Shown: positions 27,024 to 36,965, counted from the first letter of the stretch. The stretch: DNA of 58,777 bases from Promethearchaeota archaeon (GCA_016839915.1 JAEOTH010000074.1:1-58777), one strand, 5' to 3'. Numbers and translations: made by a program. The notes: generated from the sequence alone by a model not told the origin.

Positions 27024-27848
27024 GTGATTATGACGTTCTTTCAAGAATTAAGAGAACTTTTAACATATAAATTATCACCAAAAGCATTTAGACTTGATTC
27101 TGAAATTTATGGTTTATATTTTGATAAAATTAAAGACAATACGATAATAAAGAAAGTAATGTTAACAATAGATTTAAGCCTAGAGGCAATATTTTTTGCC
27201 TTAAAACACAAAATAAGTTTAATAATTTCTCATCATAGCTTGGTCAATAAGCCAATCAAAAAGTTTACTCAAACTATAATAGATAAACTCTCTTTACTAT
27301 CTAAATATCCTATATCTATTTTTGTGTTAAATTCTTCATTTATATCAGCAGAAGGAGGGGTTTCAGAGACCTTAGTAAATGCTCTTTATTTAAAATTGGA
27401 AAATACATTTGAAATTAAGAATAATAGAGGAATTAAAATCCCAATAGGCAGGATATGTTCACCAATATACTATCCAAACGAAAAAAATCCATTCAAGTTA
27501 GAAGATTTAATTACAAGAATAAAAAAGAATTTGAATTTAAAATCAGTATTATATGTGGGCAATCTAGGAAATCCGATAAAAAAAATATGTATTATTGGAG
27601 GAGATATAATAAGCTCAAATCTCTTTAAAAAAGTGGTAAATATTGGATGTGATTGTTATGTTTCAGGAAATATTAATTATTTTGAAGCTACACTCGCCAG
27701 AGATATCGGTATAAATCTTATAGAAATATCACATTATAAGAACGAAATATTAGCTATAAAAAAATTATGTAATATTCTAAGTTTAGAGTTTCCTCAAGTT
27801 GAATTTGTTTTATTTGAGTCTAAAGATCCTTTTAAGACTTATATCTAA
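27024..27848 (+). CDS. NIF3-family metal-binding protein
   Basis: A 274-residue member of the NIF3/YbgI family. Metal-binding signatures are 'IISHHSLVNKPI' (about 70-81) and the C-terminal 'GINLIEISHYKNE' (about 230-242), after 'CDCYVSGNINYFEATLARD'. These proteins form toroidal hexamers with a dinuclear metal site; the cellular role is not settled (GTP cyclohydrolase-like or pterin/coenzyme binding proposed). Start GTG 27024 or ATG 27030; the difference is two residues. Confidence 0.85.
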   Translation: MIMTFFQELRELLTYKLSPKAFRLDSEIYGLYFDKIKDNTIIKKVMLTIDLSLEAIFFALKHKISLIISHHSLVNKPIKKFTQTIIDKLSLLSKYPISIFVLNSSFISAEGGVSETLVNALYLKLENTFEIKNNRGIKIPIGRICSPIYYPNEKNPFKLEDLITRIKKNLNLKSVLYVGNLGNPIKKICIIGGDIISSNLFKKVVNIGCDCYVSGNINYFEATLARDIGINLIEISHYKNEILAIKKLCNILSLEFPQVEFVLFESKDPFKTYI

Positions 27849-27940
27849 ATAGGTTAAATAAAAGTTTAAATTTCTTAAGATATAAATTGAATTTAGACAA
27901 CAATAACTTCAATTAATTAAAAAAAAAATCTGAAGAAATT

Positions 27941-28522
27941 ATGCCTATTATAGAATATAATGGAAAAAAACCTGTTATTAGTCCAAAAAGTTATGTATCC
28001 CCCATGGCAACACTTATAGGTGATGTACGAGTCAATGACAGTGTAATAATATGGCCAGGATCAATAATTCGTGGTGAAAATTCACCGATTAATATTGGAG
28101 AATATACTACTGTTTTTGATGGTGTTATGATGTTCACCCGTTCTCAAAAAAGTTCAATCAATATTGGTAGATATTGCATTATTGAATCGGGAGTCACACT
28201 TTTGGGATGTTTTTTAGAAGATTATGTCCAGATAAAGGAAGGTACTTTAATTTATGAGGAAGCATCTATTGGTGAAGGAGCGATCCTCCTAAATAAAAGC
28301 CAAGTCCCACCAGGGTTAACAATTCCTGCTAGAGCAGTAATGAAGGGAATTCCTGTGGGGCCTGTGAGAGAACAAACACGAAATGATATGCTTAAACAAA
28401 AAGAAAAAGCTGAAAATTATTCACAATTATTCATCAAAATCAAAGAGCAATTACCAAATGCTCAAAGTTACTTATTAACTTTACCAGATTTTATAAAAAT
28501 AATATTAAAAAAAGAAGATTAA
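27941..28522 (+). CDS. Gamma-carbonic-anhydrase-fold protein lacking zinc histidines
   Basis: A left-handed beta-helix protein of 193 residues related to gamma carbonic anhydrases/YrdA: 'PKSYVSPMATLIGDVRV', 'VIIWPGSIIRGENSPINIG' and a C-terminal helix. The three zinc-ligand histidines of the family are all replaced: the strand usually ending 'VVVH' reads 'GVMMF', and the 'GHxxxLHG' stretch reads 'ESGVTLLG'. The usual RGD is RGE. Catalysis as a carbonic anhydrase is therefore unlikely; a scaffolding or binding role is inferred. It follows the NIF3 gene at 92 nt and may share its transcript. Confidence 0.82.
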   Translation: MPIIEYNGKKPVISPKSYVSPMATLIGDVRVNDSVIIWPGSIIRGENSPINIGEYTTVFDGVMMFTRSQKSSINIGRYCIIESGVTLLGCFLEDYVQIKEGTLIYEEASIGEGAILLNKSQVPPGLTIPARAVMKGIPVGPVREQTRNDMLKQKEKAENYSQLFIKIKEQLPNAQSYLLTLPDFIKIILKKED

Positions 28523-28543
28523 AAAAAAGAATTTAAATATTAA

Positions 28544-29431
28544 TTAAACCATAATATTTAACATTTTTACGAGTTCCTTATACCTTGAGCGAAGTGTTAC
28601 TTCAGTGACTCCTACTAAATTTGCGATATCTTTTTGTGATATTCTTTTATCTTTCTTTTTACAAACTAAATATAAGGCTCCTGCACAAAGACCTTTTGGA
28701 TCCTTACCACTTGTAGAAAATTTAGAAGTGAATCTTTGTAAAATTTTAATTGTCGCGTTTTCAGCATCTGCATCTAATTCAAGTTCCGCTATAAATCTTG
28801 GAATAAGAGAAATTGGATCTGTAGAAGGAGCTTTCAAGTTTAGTTCTCTAATCAGAGTTCTATAACATCTTCTCACATTTTTTGCACTTATTGACGTTTG
28901 TTCTAAAATTTCTTGTAAAGTTCGTGGGATTTTTCTTTCTCTGCAAGCAAAATATAAACATGCCGCAACCATCCCGTTAATAGACCTCCCTCGGAGTAAC
29001 TTTTTTTTGAATGCTTCAATATATAATCGTATTGCTGCCTTTTTAACATGATTTGGTAAGTTCAGATTACTTCCAATCCTTTTTAATTCAGTTGTTGCTA
29101 TCAACATATTCCTTTTATCCCAAGTCATACGAGAATTCCATTTCGCCGCTCTTTTCAGATCAGGGCTTTTAATATTAGTTTTGTCTATAATTGTACTTAA
29201 TCCCATATCTGGTAATAAAATTGAAATTGGAGATCCTGTCCTTTCTCTACTTTCTTTTTCTTGTTTAGTAAAAGCCCTTTTTCCACTATGAGATATATCA
29301 ACAATTCGCTCACTTATAACTAAACCACACTGTCCACATACAGTTTCACCCTTTTCATGAAGTAAAATAATCTTGCCCTCACATTCAGGGCATAAATTTG
29401 ACAAATTACTTAAATCTGCTTCAACTTCCAT
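28544..29431 (-). CDS. tfb: Transcription factor B, canonical
   Basis: A 295-residue TFB: zinc ribbon CPEC...CGQC (residues about 14-37), B-reader/linker with 'SRERTGSPISILLPDMGLSTII', then two cyclin repeats ('AACLYFACRERKIPRTLQEI' and 'GALYLVCKKKDKRISQKDIA'). All expected elements are present, including the RTG-SP-linker that reaches the polymerase active centre. This is probably the housekeeping TFB, compared with the divergent copy at 5084-6103. ATG start; single gene. Confidence 0.97.
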   Translation of the reverse strand: MEVEADLSNLSNLCPECEGKIILLHEKGETVCGQCGLVISERIVDISHSGKRAFTKQEKESRERTGSPISILLPDMGLSTIIDKTNIKSPDLKRAAKWNSRMTWDKRNMLIATTELKRIGSNLNLPNHVKKAAIRLYIEAFKKKLLRGRSINGMVAACLYFACRERKIPRTLQEILEQTSISAKNVRRCYRTLIRELNLKAPSTDPISLIPRFIAELELDADAENATIKILQRFTSKFSTSGKDPKGLCAGALYLVCKKKDKRISQKDIANLVGVTEVTLRSRYKELVKMLNIMV

Positions 29432-29624
29432 AATACCAACCTTTTTTAATTTTTAAAAATAACTAAATTCCAAATTGCTGATTAATGAATTTTTCCAAGT
29501 AAATTTTAACCCGTGTATCGAATAAAATATTGCGTTGAGATTGAAAAAATTACTATGACTGAAACTCTAATATATTCTTTGATGCAAATAATATAAATAT
29601 AAATATATTATATAAATGTTTCGC

Positions 29625-29646
29625 TCAGAATCTGGGTGTATTCTGA
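29625..29646. terminator. Small hairpin downstream of the membrane-protein gene
   Basis: TCAGAAT (29625-29631) and ATTCTGA (29640-29646) form a 7-bp stem with an 8-base loop, about 30 bases past the stop of the leftward gene ending at 29677. The sequence beyond it is AT-rich but has no clean T-run. It may be a terminator or a site in the TFB promoter region. Nothing else is seen in 29432-29676. Confidence 0.3.
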
Positions 29647-29676
29647 AAACGTAATACAAATTTTTGTTTTATATCC

Positions 29677-30309
29677 TTATAAAAAAAATGGTAGAAATGT
29701 GTTGAAACCAAATAAAATTCCTTCCATAACTCCAGATATTAACCATATGAATGTTTTTCTTGGATTACTAATTAAACGATTATTATTAATGAGATACCAT
29801 AAACTTACCAATACTTGTAATAACGCCAATAAAGAAGCGAAAGAGAAACAATAATATATAGTTTTTTCATGAGGGAATTGAGAAGCATGAATGTCTGTTA
29901 TTCCATTTAGATAATATGGATCAATCCCACTCAATACAATAAAATTATAGATTAATCTATCAGGTAAAGGATCTAAAATCCAAATTAAAAAATAGGTTAC
30001 ATAATTAAATAAAATTCCCAAACCTAAAACAATGTAGGAGCATCCTAAAATTAGTCTTGGTTTTATGAAATGATCTTCTTGTTTTTCTTTACTTATTAGC
30101 CGGGATTGTCGATACACACCTCTTAATCTTAATAATGTAAAAATTCCAATAGATAAAATAATAACAACAAAAATATATTTCAGATATTTGCATAGAATTA
30201 AGAAGAGATTATTAAAAATGATACACCAATTTTCCAATCCTGCTATTATGTCATCAAACACATCATTTATAAAAAAAATGTTCTTAATGATTTGGCCATA
30301 TAAAACCAT
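29677..30309 (-). CDS. Membrane protein of unknown function
   Basis: A 210-residue protein with about four membrane helices (about 28-62, 88-112, 150-170 and 185-205). A basic cytoplasmic loop with 'LRLRGVYRQSRLISKEKQED' precedes the second helix. I do not recognise a family. Aromatic-rich extracytoplasmic loop around residues 113-145. ATG start; lies about 57 nt from the leftward neighbour upstream and could be co-transcribed with it. Confidence 0.6.
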   Translation of the reverse strand: MVLYGQIIKNIFFINDVFDDIIAGLENWCIIFNNLFLILCKYLKYIFVVIILSIGIFTLLRLRGVYRQSRLISKEKQEDHFIKPRLILGCSYIVLGLGILFNYVTYFLIWILDPLPDRLIYNFIVLSGIDPYYLNGITDIHASQFPHEKTIYYCFSFASLLALLQVLVSLWYLINNNRLISNPRKTFIWLISGVMEGILFGFNTFLPFFL

Positions 30310-30365
30310 GACATAATAATATTTATCACGATATATTTAAACTCTACAAAATCCTTTACCCTAGA

Positions 30366-30797
30366 TTATGTAATTTTTTCACACTCTTGATTAATTACTT
30401 TCATTGTTGTGTTAAAATCTTGCCACCAATCCTGTCCTTGCTGCGAAACTAACATAGGATCAATTTTTCGCGAATCTAAACATCTAATTTCTTCTTTTTG
30501 AACTTTTATTTTACTCTTCCAAATTTGAGAAATTATATTTTGTAGGTTGATTTTCACTTTTTTCACTAGCTCTTCATATGGAACTGAAACATCTTCTGTC
30601 TTTTGAAGTCTTTGAAGTTGGTCAAATTTTACTTTTTCCTTTGCCCGATTTAAATCACTACAACTAATTTTAATAGAAAAAGGTTCTTCTTTTCCAAACC
30701 TGCAATATTTTTGAATCTCGCATAAAGAACAATAACTTTCAAAGCTTATTGTATAATCTTCGAGACCAACTATGGAGTAATTTAAATTTTTAGGCAT
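30366..30797 (-). CDS. Hypothetical cysteine-containing protein
   Basis: A 143-residue soluble protein that I do not recognise. Near the N-terminus 'YCSLCEIQKYC' (about 22-32) and a later 'ISCSDL' could bind a metal ion or Fe-S cluster. The middle is a lysine-rich coiled helix ('RAKEKVKFDQLQRLQK') and the C-terminus contains 'QGQDWWQDFNTTM'. ATG start. The rightmost gene of a leftward pair with the membrane protein at 29677. Confidence 0.6.
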   Translation of the reverse strand: MPKNLNYSIVGLEDYTISFESYCSLCEIQKYCRFGKEEPFSIKISCSDLNRAKEKVKFDQLQRLQKTEDVSVPYEELVKKVKINLQNIISQIWKSKIKVQKEEIRCLDSRKIDPMLVSQQGQDWWQDFNTTMKVINQECEKIT

Positions 30798-31006
30798 TTT
30801 TCTACATATATTAATTAATTATAAAATACATCCTTTAGTCTATTATATTTTAGGTCAAAAAATTTTTTAAATACCATTTAATTCCTAACAATTTTAATTT
30901 AATTTATAATAGAAAATTCAAAAAAACAGAGATCAAGGAATTAGAGGAGTAAATTCAAAAAAAAATTTGAAATATTCTTTATTTGATTAATGGCTTTTTA
31001 ATATAT

Positions 31007-31123
31007 TTATGGTCCTCCACCACTACCTTTATGATCACCTAACACAAAACCGATCAAAGGCAAAAAGGAAGCAAGGCCGATTAATACAAATAAAAGAATT
31101 CTATATACTTTAAATAATTTCAA
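31007..31123 (-). CDS. 38-residue small membrane peptide
   Basis: A TTG-started frame encoding a peptide with basic start, one hydrophobic helix ('ILLFVLIGLASFLPLIGFVL', residues 9-28) and a glycine-rich tail 'GDHKGSGGGP'. An AAGGT lies about 10 nt before the TTG. The clean helix-plus-tail pattern looks like a real small protein. It diverges from the large orphan gene starting at 31364, with 240 bases between. The remainder of 30798-31363 has no other recognisable gene; a TTTCCACTTGAAA sequence at 31227-31239 resembles the 25133/25286 dyads. Confidence 0.45.
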   Translation of the reverse strand: MKLFKVYRILLFVLIGLASFLPLIGFVLGDHKGSGGGP

Positions 31124-31363
31124 GTTAATAACCTTTTTATTAAATGAACTGAATTGATGTCACTTCTTCTATATTCTTCTATTTAAACAGAAAGAATTTT
31201 CATATTTAGGATAAAAATTAATTAATTTCCACTTGAAATAGATCAAAAATTTTAATAAAATCATTCTAAAGAACGAGTTATTTTAAGAGAAAGTAGTATC
31301 AATGAAAAAGTTTAAAAACTAAATTGCTCCATATTAGATTCAAGATAAAAATTATATATCACA

Positions 31364-34300
31364 TTGATCAATTTGATTAACTCGCCTAATTTAGATAGGC
31401 TAAAAAAATTATCTAATATGGATGATCCCATTGAGATAAATCAAATTTTCATTTATTTATTAAAAGAGTTACAAGCTTACCTAAAATTAGATGTAATCAA
31501 CAAAAAAGTAAAAATACATGTTGTTGATTATATAAATGAGAATAGAGATTCAGATTTTATAGTATATAATTACGGAGTGAATAGATCTATAATAAATGAT
31601 ATATATCATATTAGACTATTTAAAAATTATAAAAATCTCTTCCCTTTTCTATTACTTCAAAGTGCTTATCTAACTTTTATTCCTAATAGTTTAAAAGAAA
31701 CCATTTTCATTGATTTTGTTATTAATAAATTTGTTGAAATTGATTTGTTTGAATATAGCCTAGTTACAGAATGGGCATTGAATATAAAGAAAAAATATGT
31801 GAAGTATAATTTTGTGTCTGATAAATTCCGTTTTGACAAATTCCTTGAATTACAGGAAACAAAATCTATTGAAAGTCCAAAACAATTTTTCTTTGAATAT
31901 ATCCGGCGAAATTCAAACCTTAATTTTGATGATAATCCACATTTTCACTTAGATAAAATATATGAAGATTATTTGTTTAAATCTTCAAAAAATCTACAAA
32001 GTGATGAGATTACAGAGACATTAAGAATTTTAACAAAAATTTTCTACAGAATTAAAAACTGTGATACTTTGGAAGGATTCTGTAATTATTTTAATACTTT
32101 TAAAAAACAGGAAATCATCCAAACGGATTTAAGTTTACGGAAATTTAGAAAAAACATTCGTTGGATAAATAAATATAGTCATATTACCCCAACATATTAC
32201 TTTGATTGGAAATCAATTAATATAGCAATTATTACTTGCTATATGAAATTCAATCCACTTCTAGAGAAATCCAAAATTGATAAGATCATAAACCAAATGC
32301 CATTTCTAATTATGCCAAAACTTTCGATAACTAATTTTGCAGTAGAATTATCGGCATATTTTGTTATTCCAAGGGCTTATATCAAAGATCTGATATATAT
32401 GTTAGAAAAAATGGAGCGATATGGATATATAATCAAAAAATATTGTTCTTTAGCAAAAAAGTATGTTTTCTCGTTGAATCTAAATTATTTTAGAGAATCG
32501 TATAAAAAGGGGCAAATAATAAATCCTAATAATAACAATTACTCAAAAGATTTTGAACTCGAATTTATACAAAAATATAGCAAAAACTTTAATAAGGCAA
32601 ATCTAACACTTCTGGATTTTTTAATTTTAGATAGGATAAGATTTTTTTCTTATGTTGGAATAAACTTTTCGAGAAGAAGGGAAATTTCCAACATAATAAA
32701 ATCTGATTATTCTAATTTTATTATGAATGAAAATAGTACAATTGAGGAATTGGAGAATAATTTGAAGAATTTGATTGATTCTCCTAATCTCCGAAAAGAG
32801 TTCCTAAATTTATTAGAAAGATCTCAAATCTTTGGATTTTTCTATCTTAAAAATGAGTTGGAAAAATGGGTAAAATATTTCCATAGATTTGAAAAAGAAT
32901 CTAAAGATATTGACAGAATAAGTAGTTTTATTCAATTTAAAGAATTTTATGAGAAAGAGAATTTACTGCAAATAATCGATGAAAGTGGGATATCTGACAA
33001 TATAGATTCAAATTCTTATGCTTTCAAAAATCTCTTTCTGAATTATTTAAATTCTGGTGATAAATATACTAAAGAAGTTGAAAAACTCCAAACTTTTTCC
33101 GAATTTTTAAAGTTATGTTCTAATTTAAGAATATTTAGTATTAAATCAATTAAGAAATTAATTAACAATCCAAATCTATTGGTTATAATTACTGAAACAA
33201 AAAAATCTCGTTTAAAAAGTATAAAAAAGAATAATAAAACTTATGATATATCAAATAAGATAATTAATCTCAAGATAGATGATTTTATAAATAAAGATCC
33301 TAAGATAATTAGGCCTTATTTAATTGATAGCATCTGGACAAATACAATTGCAAACTATTTTCCTCAAATAATACTAAAAAATACACCTAAAGTAAGAGCT
33401 ACAATAAGGAAAATAAAGGATTATTTTCCTAAAAGTTATTTTTATGAAACAACAGATCTATTTAGCAGTCAAGAATTTATCTTTTTACAACTTTTTGTTC
33501 CATATTTGAATAATAACGAAAAAATTACATTTATTTCAATATTATCCTCGATTTTCAAAGAAAATATTATTTCTTTTAGACGATATTCTTGGGATGGTTT
33601 TTTACGTACTTTTTCAAGAAAAGACTTCTATGATTTTAATCAGAAAGAGTTTTTCTACACTAGAGATCTTTTTATCCAATACTTTCTTTACATTAAAGGA
33701 ATTTTGGGTGAAGAAGTAATACAATTTAAAGAAAAACCTATTAGCACAGTTAGATCTTGGTCGATAAAGGAAAATATGGCAAATCTTATAAAGAAAATCA
33801 ACAAAAGAATTAGATCTGAATCTATCAGTTTTAATACTAAAGATATTCAAAAATTATTACATTTTCACTTAAATCTTGAAAAATATTTTATAAATAAAGA
33901 AGAATTTGAAATATCGAAAAAAGAAAATTTCTTTAATCAATATATAAAATCAATAAAATTCTTTCCTGCTTTTCAAAATTTTGGATTAGAGCAAAATATT
34001 TTATATCTTACTCCTTTTGATTTACAAGATATAGATTTCAAATTACTCTTTACAAATACTTTTCAAAAAATAAAGAGTATAGCATCAGTTGATAATTCTA
34101 CTTCCTTGTTTATTAAATATTTATTTCCTTACAATAAACCCAACACATCATACCTTAATTGGTTGAGAAGTAAAAATAAAATTAGAGAATATTGCCTGCT
34201 TGGCATTAAATCTATATCTCAAATTTTCCATTTCAATCATAATTTAAGTTCAAATGGATGGTATCTAGATCCTAATAATTTTAATACTTATATCCAAAAC

Positions 34301-34996
34301 ATTCTTTTCAATCCAAATTATAAAGTTCCAACCTCAGAAAGAAAGTATTTTAATACGAGTGATTTAATAATTTCAGATTATTATAAACCTGATTCTTCCT
34401 ATTTTAAAGCTTTATTGCATTTATACAATTGGCATTCCATTGATATTAAGAAAAATATTAATATGATTAACCAAACTATCTTCGATGAGATTCAAGTTTT
34501 AATTAAGAACAAATTAATCTTTCCTTTTATTACTCCAAAAAATTTAGGTTTGAATGAAATTATTAATATTATTCTGTTGAATCTAAAAAAAGATACAATA
34601 GATGTAGTTAAAAGGATTTTTCAATTTTTTAATCTCAGTTTTGTTTACGAAATTGAAGGAGAGTATTATATTCATGGATTTCGTGAAAAGAAAAAGGTAT
34701 ATAATGGATTAATGATCAAACTTTATCTTCCAGATTGTGAACTTGCTGAATTTTTAAGGATTTTTGAATATATATTTCAATATTTAAAAGTTGAAAAATA
34801 TTTGATATTGACTGATTTGGTAAATAATGAATCTCTTATTAAATCAGTCTATGGAAATAAAATTTTTCTTAAAAAATATAATCCCTTAAAGAATTTAATA
34901 TGGAACACAAAAAATGAAATGTGGATGAACCATAAATTGTTTAGTAAAACTTTTGAATTTTTGTATCCTGAACTTATTTTCAAAGAAAAAGTATAA
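31364..34996 (+). CDS. Giant orphan protein, paralogue A
   Basis: A 1210-residue protein with no motif that I recognise and no signal peptide or membrane helix. It is clearly homologous along its whole length to the protein at 44243-47863. Shared stretches include 'GLMIKLYLPDC' near the C-terminus, 'YNPLKNLIWN', 'FSRKDFYD', 'YIRRN' and 'SLRKF'. It is rich in Lys/Ile/Phe/Asn and predicted mostly helical, with beta-rich patches near the C-terminus ('FVYEIEGEYYIHGF'). The start is TTG at 31364, giving an N-terminus similar in length to the paralogue's. It is single-copy in its transcription unit and may be an Asgard-specific family. Confidence 0.78.
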   Translation: MINLINSPNLDRLKKLSNMDDPIEINQIFIYLLKELQAYLKLDVINKKVKIHVVDYINENRDSDFIVYNYGVNRSIINDIYHIRLFKNYKNLFPFLLLQSAYLTFIPNSLKETIFIDFVINKFVEIDLFEYSLVTEWALNIKKKYVKYNFVSDKFRFDKFLELQETKSIESPKQFFFEYIRRNSNLNFDDNPHFHLDKIYEDYLFKSSKNLQSDEITETLRILTKIFYRIKNCDTLEGFCNYFNTFKKQEIIQTDLSLRKFRKNIRWINKYSHITPTYYFDWKSINIAIITCYMKFNPLLEKSKIDKIINQMPFLIMPKLSITNFAVELSAYFVIPRAYIKDLIYMLEKMERYGYIIKKYCSLAKKYVFSLNLNYFRESYKKGQIINPNNNNYSKDFELEFIQKYSKNFNKANLTLLDFLILDRIRFFSYVGINFSRRREISNIIKSDYSNFIMNENSTIEELENNLKNLIDSPNLRKEFLNLLERSQIFGFFYLKNELEKWVKYFHRFEKESKDIDRISSFIQFKEFYEKENLLQIIDESGISDNIDSNSYAFKNLFLNYLNSGDKYTKEVEKLQTFSEFLKLCSNLRIFSIKSIKKLINNPNLLVIITETKKSRLKSIKKNNKTYDISNKIINLKIDDFINKDPKIIRPYLIDSIWTNTIANYFPQIILKNTPKVRATIRKIKDYFPKSYFYETTDLFSSQEFIFLQLFVPYLNNNEKITFISILSSIFKENIISFRRYSWDGFLRTFSRKDFYDFNQKEFFYTRDLFIQYFLYIKGILGEEVIQFKEKPISTVRSWSIKENMANLIKKINKRIRSESISFNTKDIQKLLHFHLNLEKYFINKEEFEISKKENFFNQYIKSIKFFPAFQNFGLEQNILYLTPFDLQDIDFKLLFTNTFQKIKSIASVDNSTSLFIKYLFPYNKPNTSYLNWLRSKNKIREYCLLGIKSISQIFHFNHNLSSNGWYLDPNNFNTYIQNILFNPNYKVPTSERKYFNTSDLIISDYYKPDSSYFKALLHLYNWHSIDIKKNINMINQTIFDEIQVLIKNKLIFPFITPKNLGLNEIINIILLNLKKDTIDVVKRIFQFFNLSFVYEIEGEYYIHGFREKKKVYNGLMIKLYLPDCELAEFLRIFEYIFQYLKVEKYLILTDLVNNESLIKSVYGNKIFLKKYNPLKNLIWNTKNEMWMNHKLFSKTFEFLYPELIFKEKV

Positions 34997-35122
34997 AATG
35001 ACCGAATTTTAGAACCCTATATATTTTTCATATTACCTTATTTTATTTACTTTTTTGATCCCATCAATTTGATTTTTCTATAGTGTTTATAGGTATGCTA
35101 AGATAAATTAATTTTACGAAAG

Positions 35123-35177
35123 ATTTATAAAGGCAAAATTATATTAAAGATTTTTAGTTTATTTATAAAGACAAAAT
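35123..35177. repeat. Short direct repeat upstream of the nuclease gene
   Basis: ATTTATAAAGGCAAAAT (35123-35139) recurs as ATTTATAAAGACAAAAT (35161-35177) with one mismatch and 38-base spacing. It lies in the 400-base gap between the giant orphan gene and the nuclease gene. Each copy contains a TATA-like TTTATAAAG, so it may mark tandem promoters or a regulator site. No gene is seen in 34997-35395. Confidence 0.35.
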
Positions 35178-35395
35178 CGCTTGAATAAAAAATATATAAA
35201 TTTATAAACTTTAATGATTATTTATCTAAAGAGGAAAGAAAAAGATTAATATCATGGATTTTAAAGTGAAAATTGCTACCAAAAAATGAATAAAATAATG
35301 ACTCTATTACAAAAAATAGATTATAATTTCATTATTTGATAAAATTTTTTGTTTAAAATCGAGTAACAGAAGAATTATAAGATGTATGGGATTAT

Positions 35396-36844
35396 ATGAA
35401 AAAAGATAATAATAAAAGGAATCATATTAATGGTGAGAATTATTGTGGTTTAAATAACTTCAAAGGTCGCCATTTTAATTATTACGAATCGAATAATTCG
35501 ATTTTTTTTCGAATTAGCACCCCAAATTTGGGTTTAAAACCTATTTGTTCAAATCTCAGTGAAATAGAAAAACAAAAAATTAGAAATTATGTAATAGATT
35601 TATTGGGAAATGACCCAGTAAATTGTTATAAAGACATTATTTATGATGAGAGCTTTGGATCATTACGAGCAATTTCATATCGGTTAGGAATTTCAAGACC
35701 AACTCTTAGGGCTTATATTTCATCTTGGTTGGAAATATTATATGGAAAAAAAGCAGTTGAAAGAATTATTAAATTATTTTGGCCTGAAAATTCAGCTAAA
35801 CAAAGGGAAAAAATAAGATTTTATGAAATAATTGAAAAACATATTAGACTATATCCTGAAAGAACCTCTTTAATCCCAACTAGGAATAACCTATTAGACG
35901 GTGAATTGCGAGGATTACTAAGTAAAAATACATTTAAACCATGGGTTATAGATTATCTTACTCAGATTAAATGTAATAGTCTTGATGAATCACATGCGAT
36001 TTATGATATAATATGGGGAAAGAATTGTGCTAAAAGAAAAAAAATTGAATATGAAGATATTAAAGACTTCGTTCATCAACGAAATCATGGAAAAGCACGC
36101 GTTTTAACTCTGAAATTCGCTTTTGAATTAATGACCGAATATCCAACTGATAGATATGTGAAAATCTCATGCGGAGAAGGGCACAAGTTTCCAATTCAAG
36201 TGAAAAAATTGATATATGATTATAACTGGTGTCCATATTGTAATGAATATTTTTGTGAAAGATTGATGAGGAATTATTTAGAACAGTTATTCAATACGAA
36301 ATTTGAAGCTCAAATGAGACTAGAAAAAGCTTGTGGAATTGATAGAGAAGAAATTATTGTTCAAACTATAAATTTTAATGGAATTCAATATAGAATTCGT
36401 GTTTTCGTTGGTCAATTAAGATACGATCATTTTTCTCCCAATGTTTGCATTGTAGGAAATAATAGAGTCAAATATAAATATGCTGTAGCTGGAGAATATG
36501 ATGGTTTTCATCATGATGAAGAAAATCTAGGAAAAAACCCTTTCTGTGATAATCTAGAGGATTTTGCCACAATAAATGCGAGAGATTCTGTTAAAAATAA
36601 AGTTTCATATGAAAAAAAAGTAATTTTAATTCGATTAAAAGAAAAGGATGGTTTCGATCGAAAAAAATTGTCATCAAACCAAAAAGAAGTAATACAGGAA
36701 ATTATTCGGCAATTCAATAAGCAAGTTAGAGATTTATTTAGTTTCCATGATGTACGATTAAAATATGATCCATACATTAAATTTAATCCTTTAGGAGAAG
36801 ATGGACCATATAGAACCAAAGGATCTTTGGATGACTTCCTATAA
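35396..36844 (+). CDS. HTH + zinc ribbon + PD-(D/E)XK (Vsr-like) nuclease
   Basis: A 482-residue protein with three recognisable parts. Residues about 88-112 form a helix-turn-helix ('LRAISYRLGISRPTLRAYI'). Residues about 258-285 give a treble-clef/zinc-ribbon ('CGEGHKFPIQVKKL' followed by 'WCPYCNEYFCERLMRNYLE'). Residues about 340-430 carry nuclease-like motifs 'AGEYDGFHHDEENLG', then 'NARDSVKNKV' and 'KKVILIRLKE'. The order C-G-H, CxxC, E-x-D-G, D..K is that of Vsr-like endonucleases seen in many viral and archaeal proteins. Substrate unknown; it may cleave DNA in repair or defence. It has no methylase neighbour, so it is not a classical restriction pair. Confidence 0.72.
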   Translation: MKKDNNKRNHINGENYCGLNNFKGRHFNYYESNNSIFFRISTPNLGLKPICSNLSEIEKQKIRNYVIDLLGNDPVNCYKDIIYDESFGSLRAISYRLGISRPTLRAYISSWLEILYGKKAVERIIKLFWPENSAKQREKIRFYEIIEKHIRLYPERTSLIPTRNNLLDGELRGLLSKNTFKPWVIDYLTQIKCNSLDESHAIYDIIWGKNCAKRKKIEYEDIKDFVHQRNHGKARVLTLKFAFELMTEYPTDRYVKISCGEGHKFPIQVKKLIYDYNWCPYCNEYFCERLMRNYLEQLFNTKFEAQMRLEKACGIDREEIIVQTINFNGIQYRIRVFVGQLRYDHFSPNVCIVGNNRVKYKYAVAGEYDGFHHDEENLGKNPFCDNLEDFATINARDSVKNKVSYEKKVILIRLKEKDGFDRKKLSSNQKEVIQEIIRQFNKQVRDLFSFHDVRLKYDPYIKFNPLGEDGPYRTKGSLDDFL

Positions 36845-36965
36845 ATATAAATGGGGTTTTTATATTTCAAATTGTCAAAAAATTTTTTAGTTATATTTTA
36901 TTTAAATTATTCAATCAAACCGTACTATGATAAAAAATTTTAAAATTTAATACTAATCTTTAAAT

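Noticed and set aside
29636-29854. Plus-strand ORF between the TFB and membrane-protein genes
   Set aside because: It lies antisense to the 3' end of the hydrophobic membrane-protein gene and has no recognisable composition or domain.
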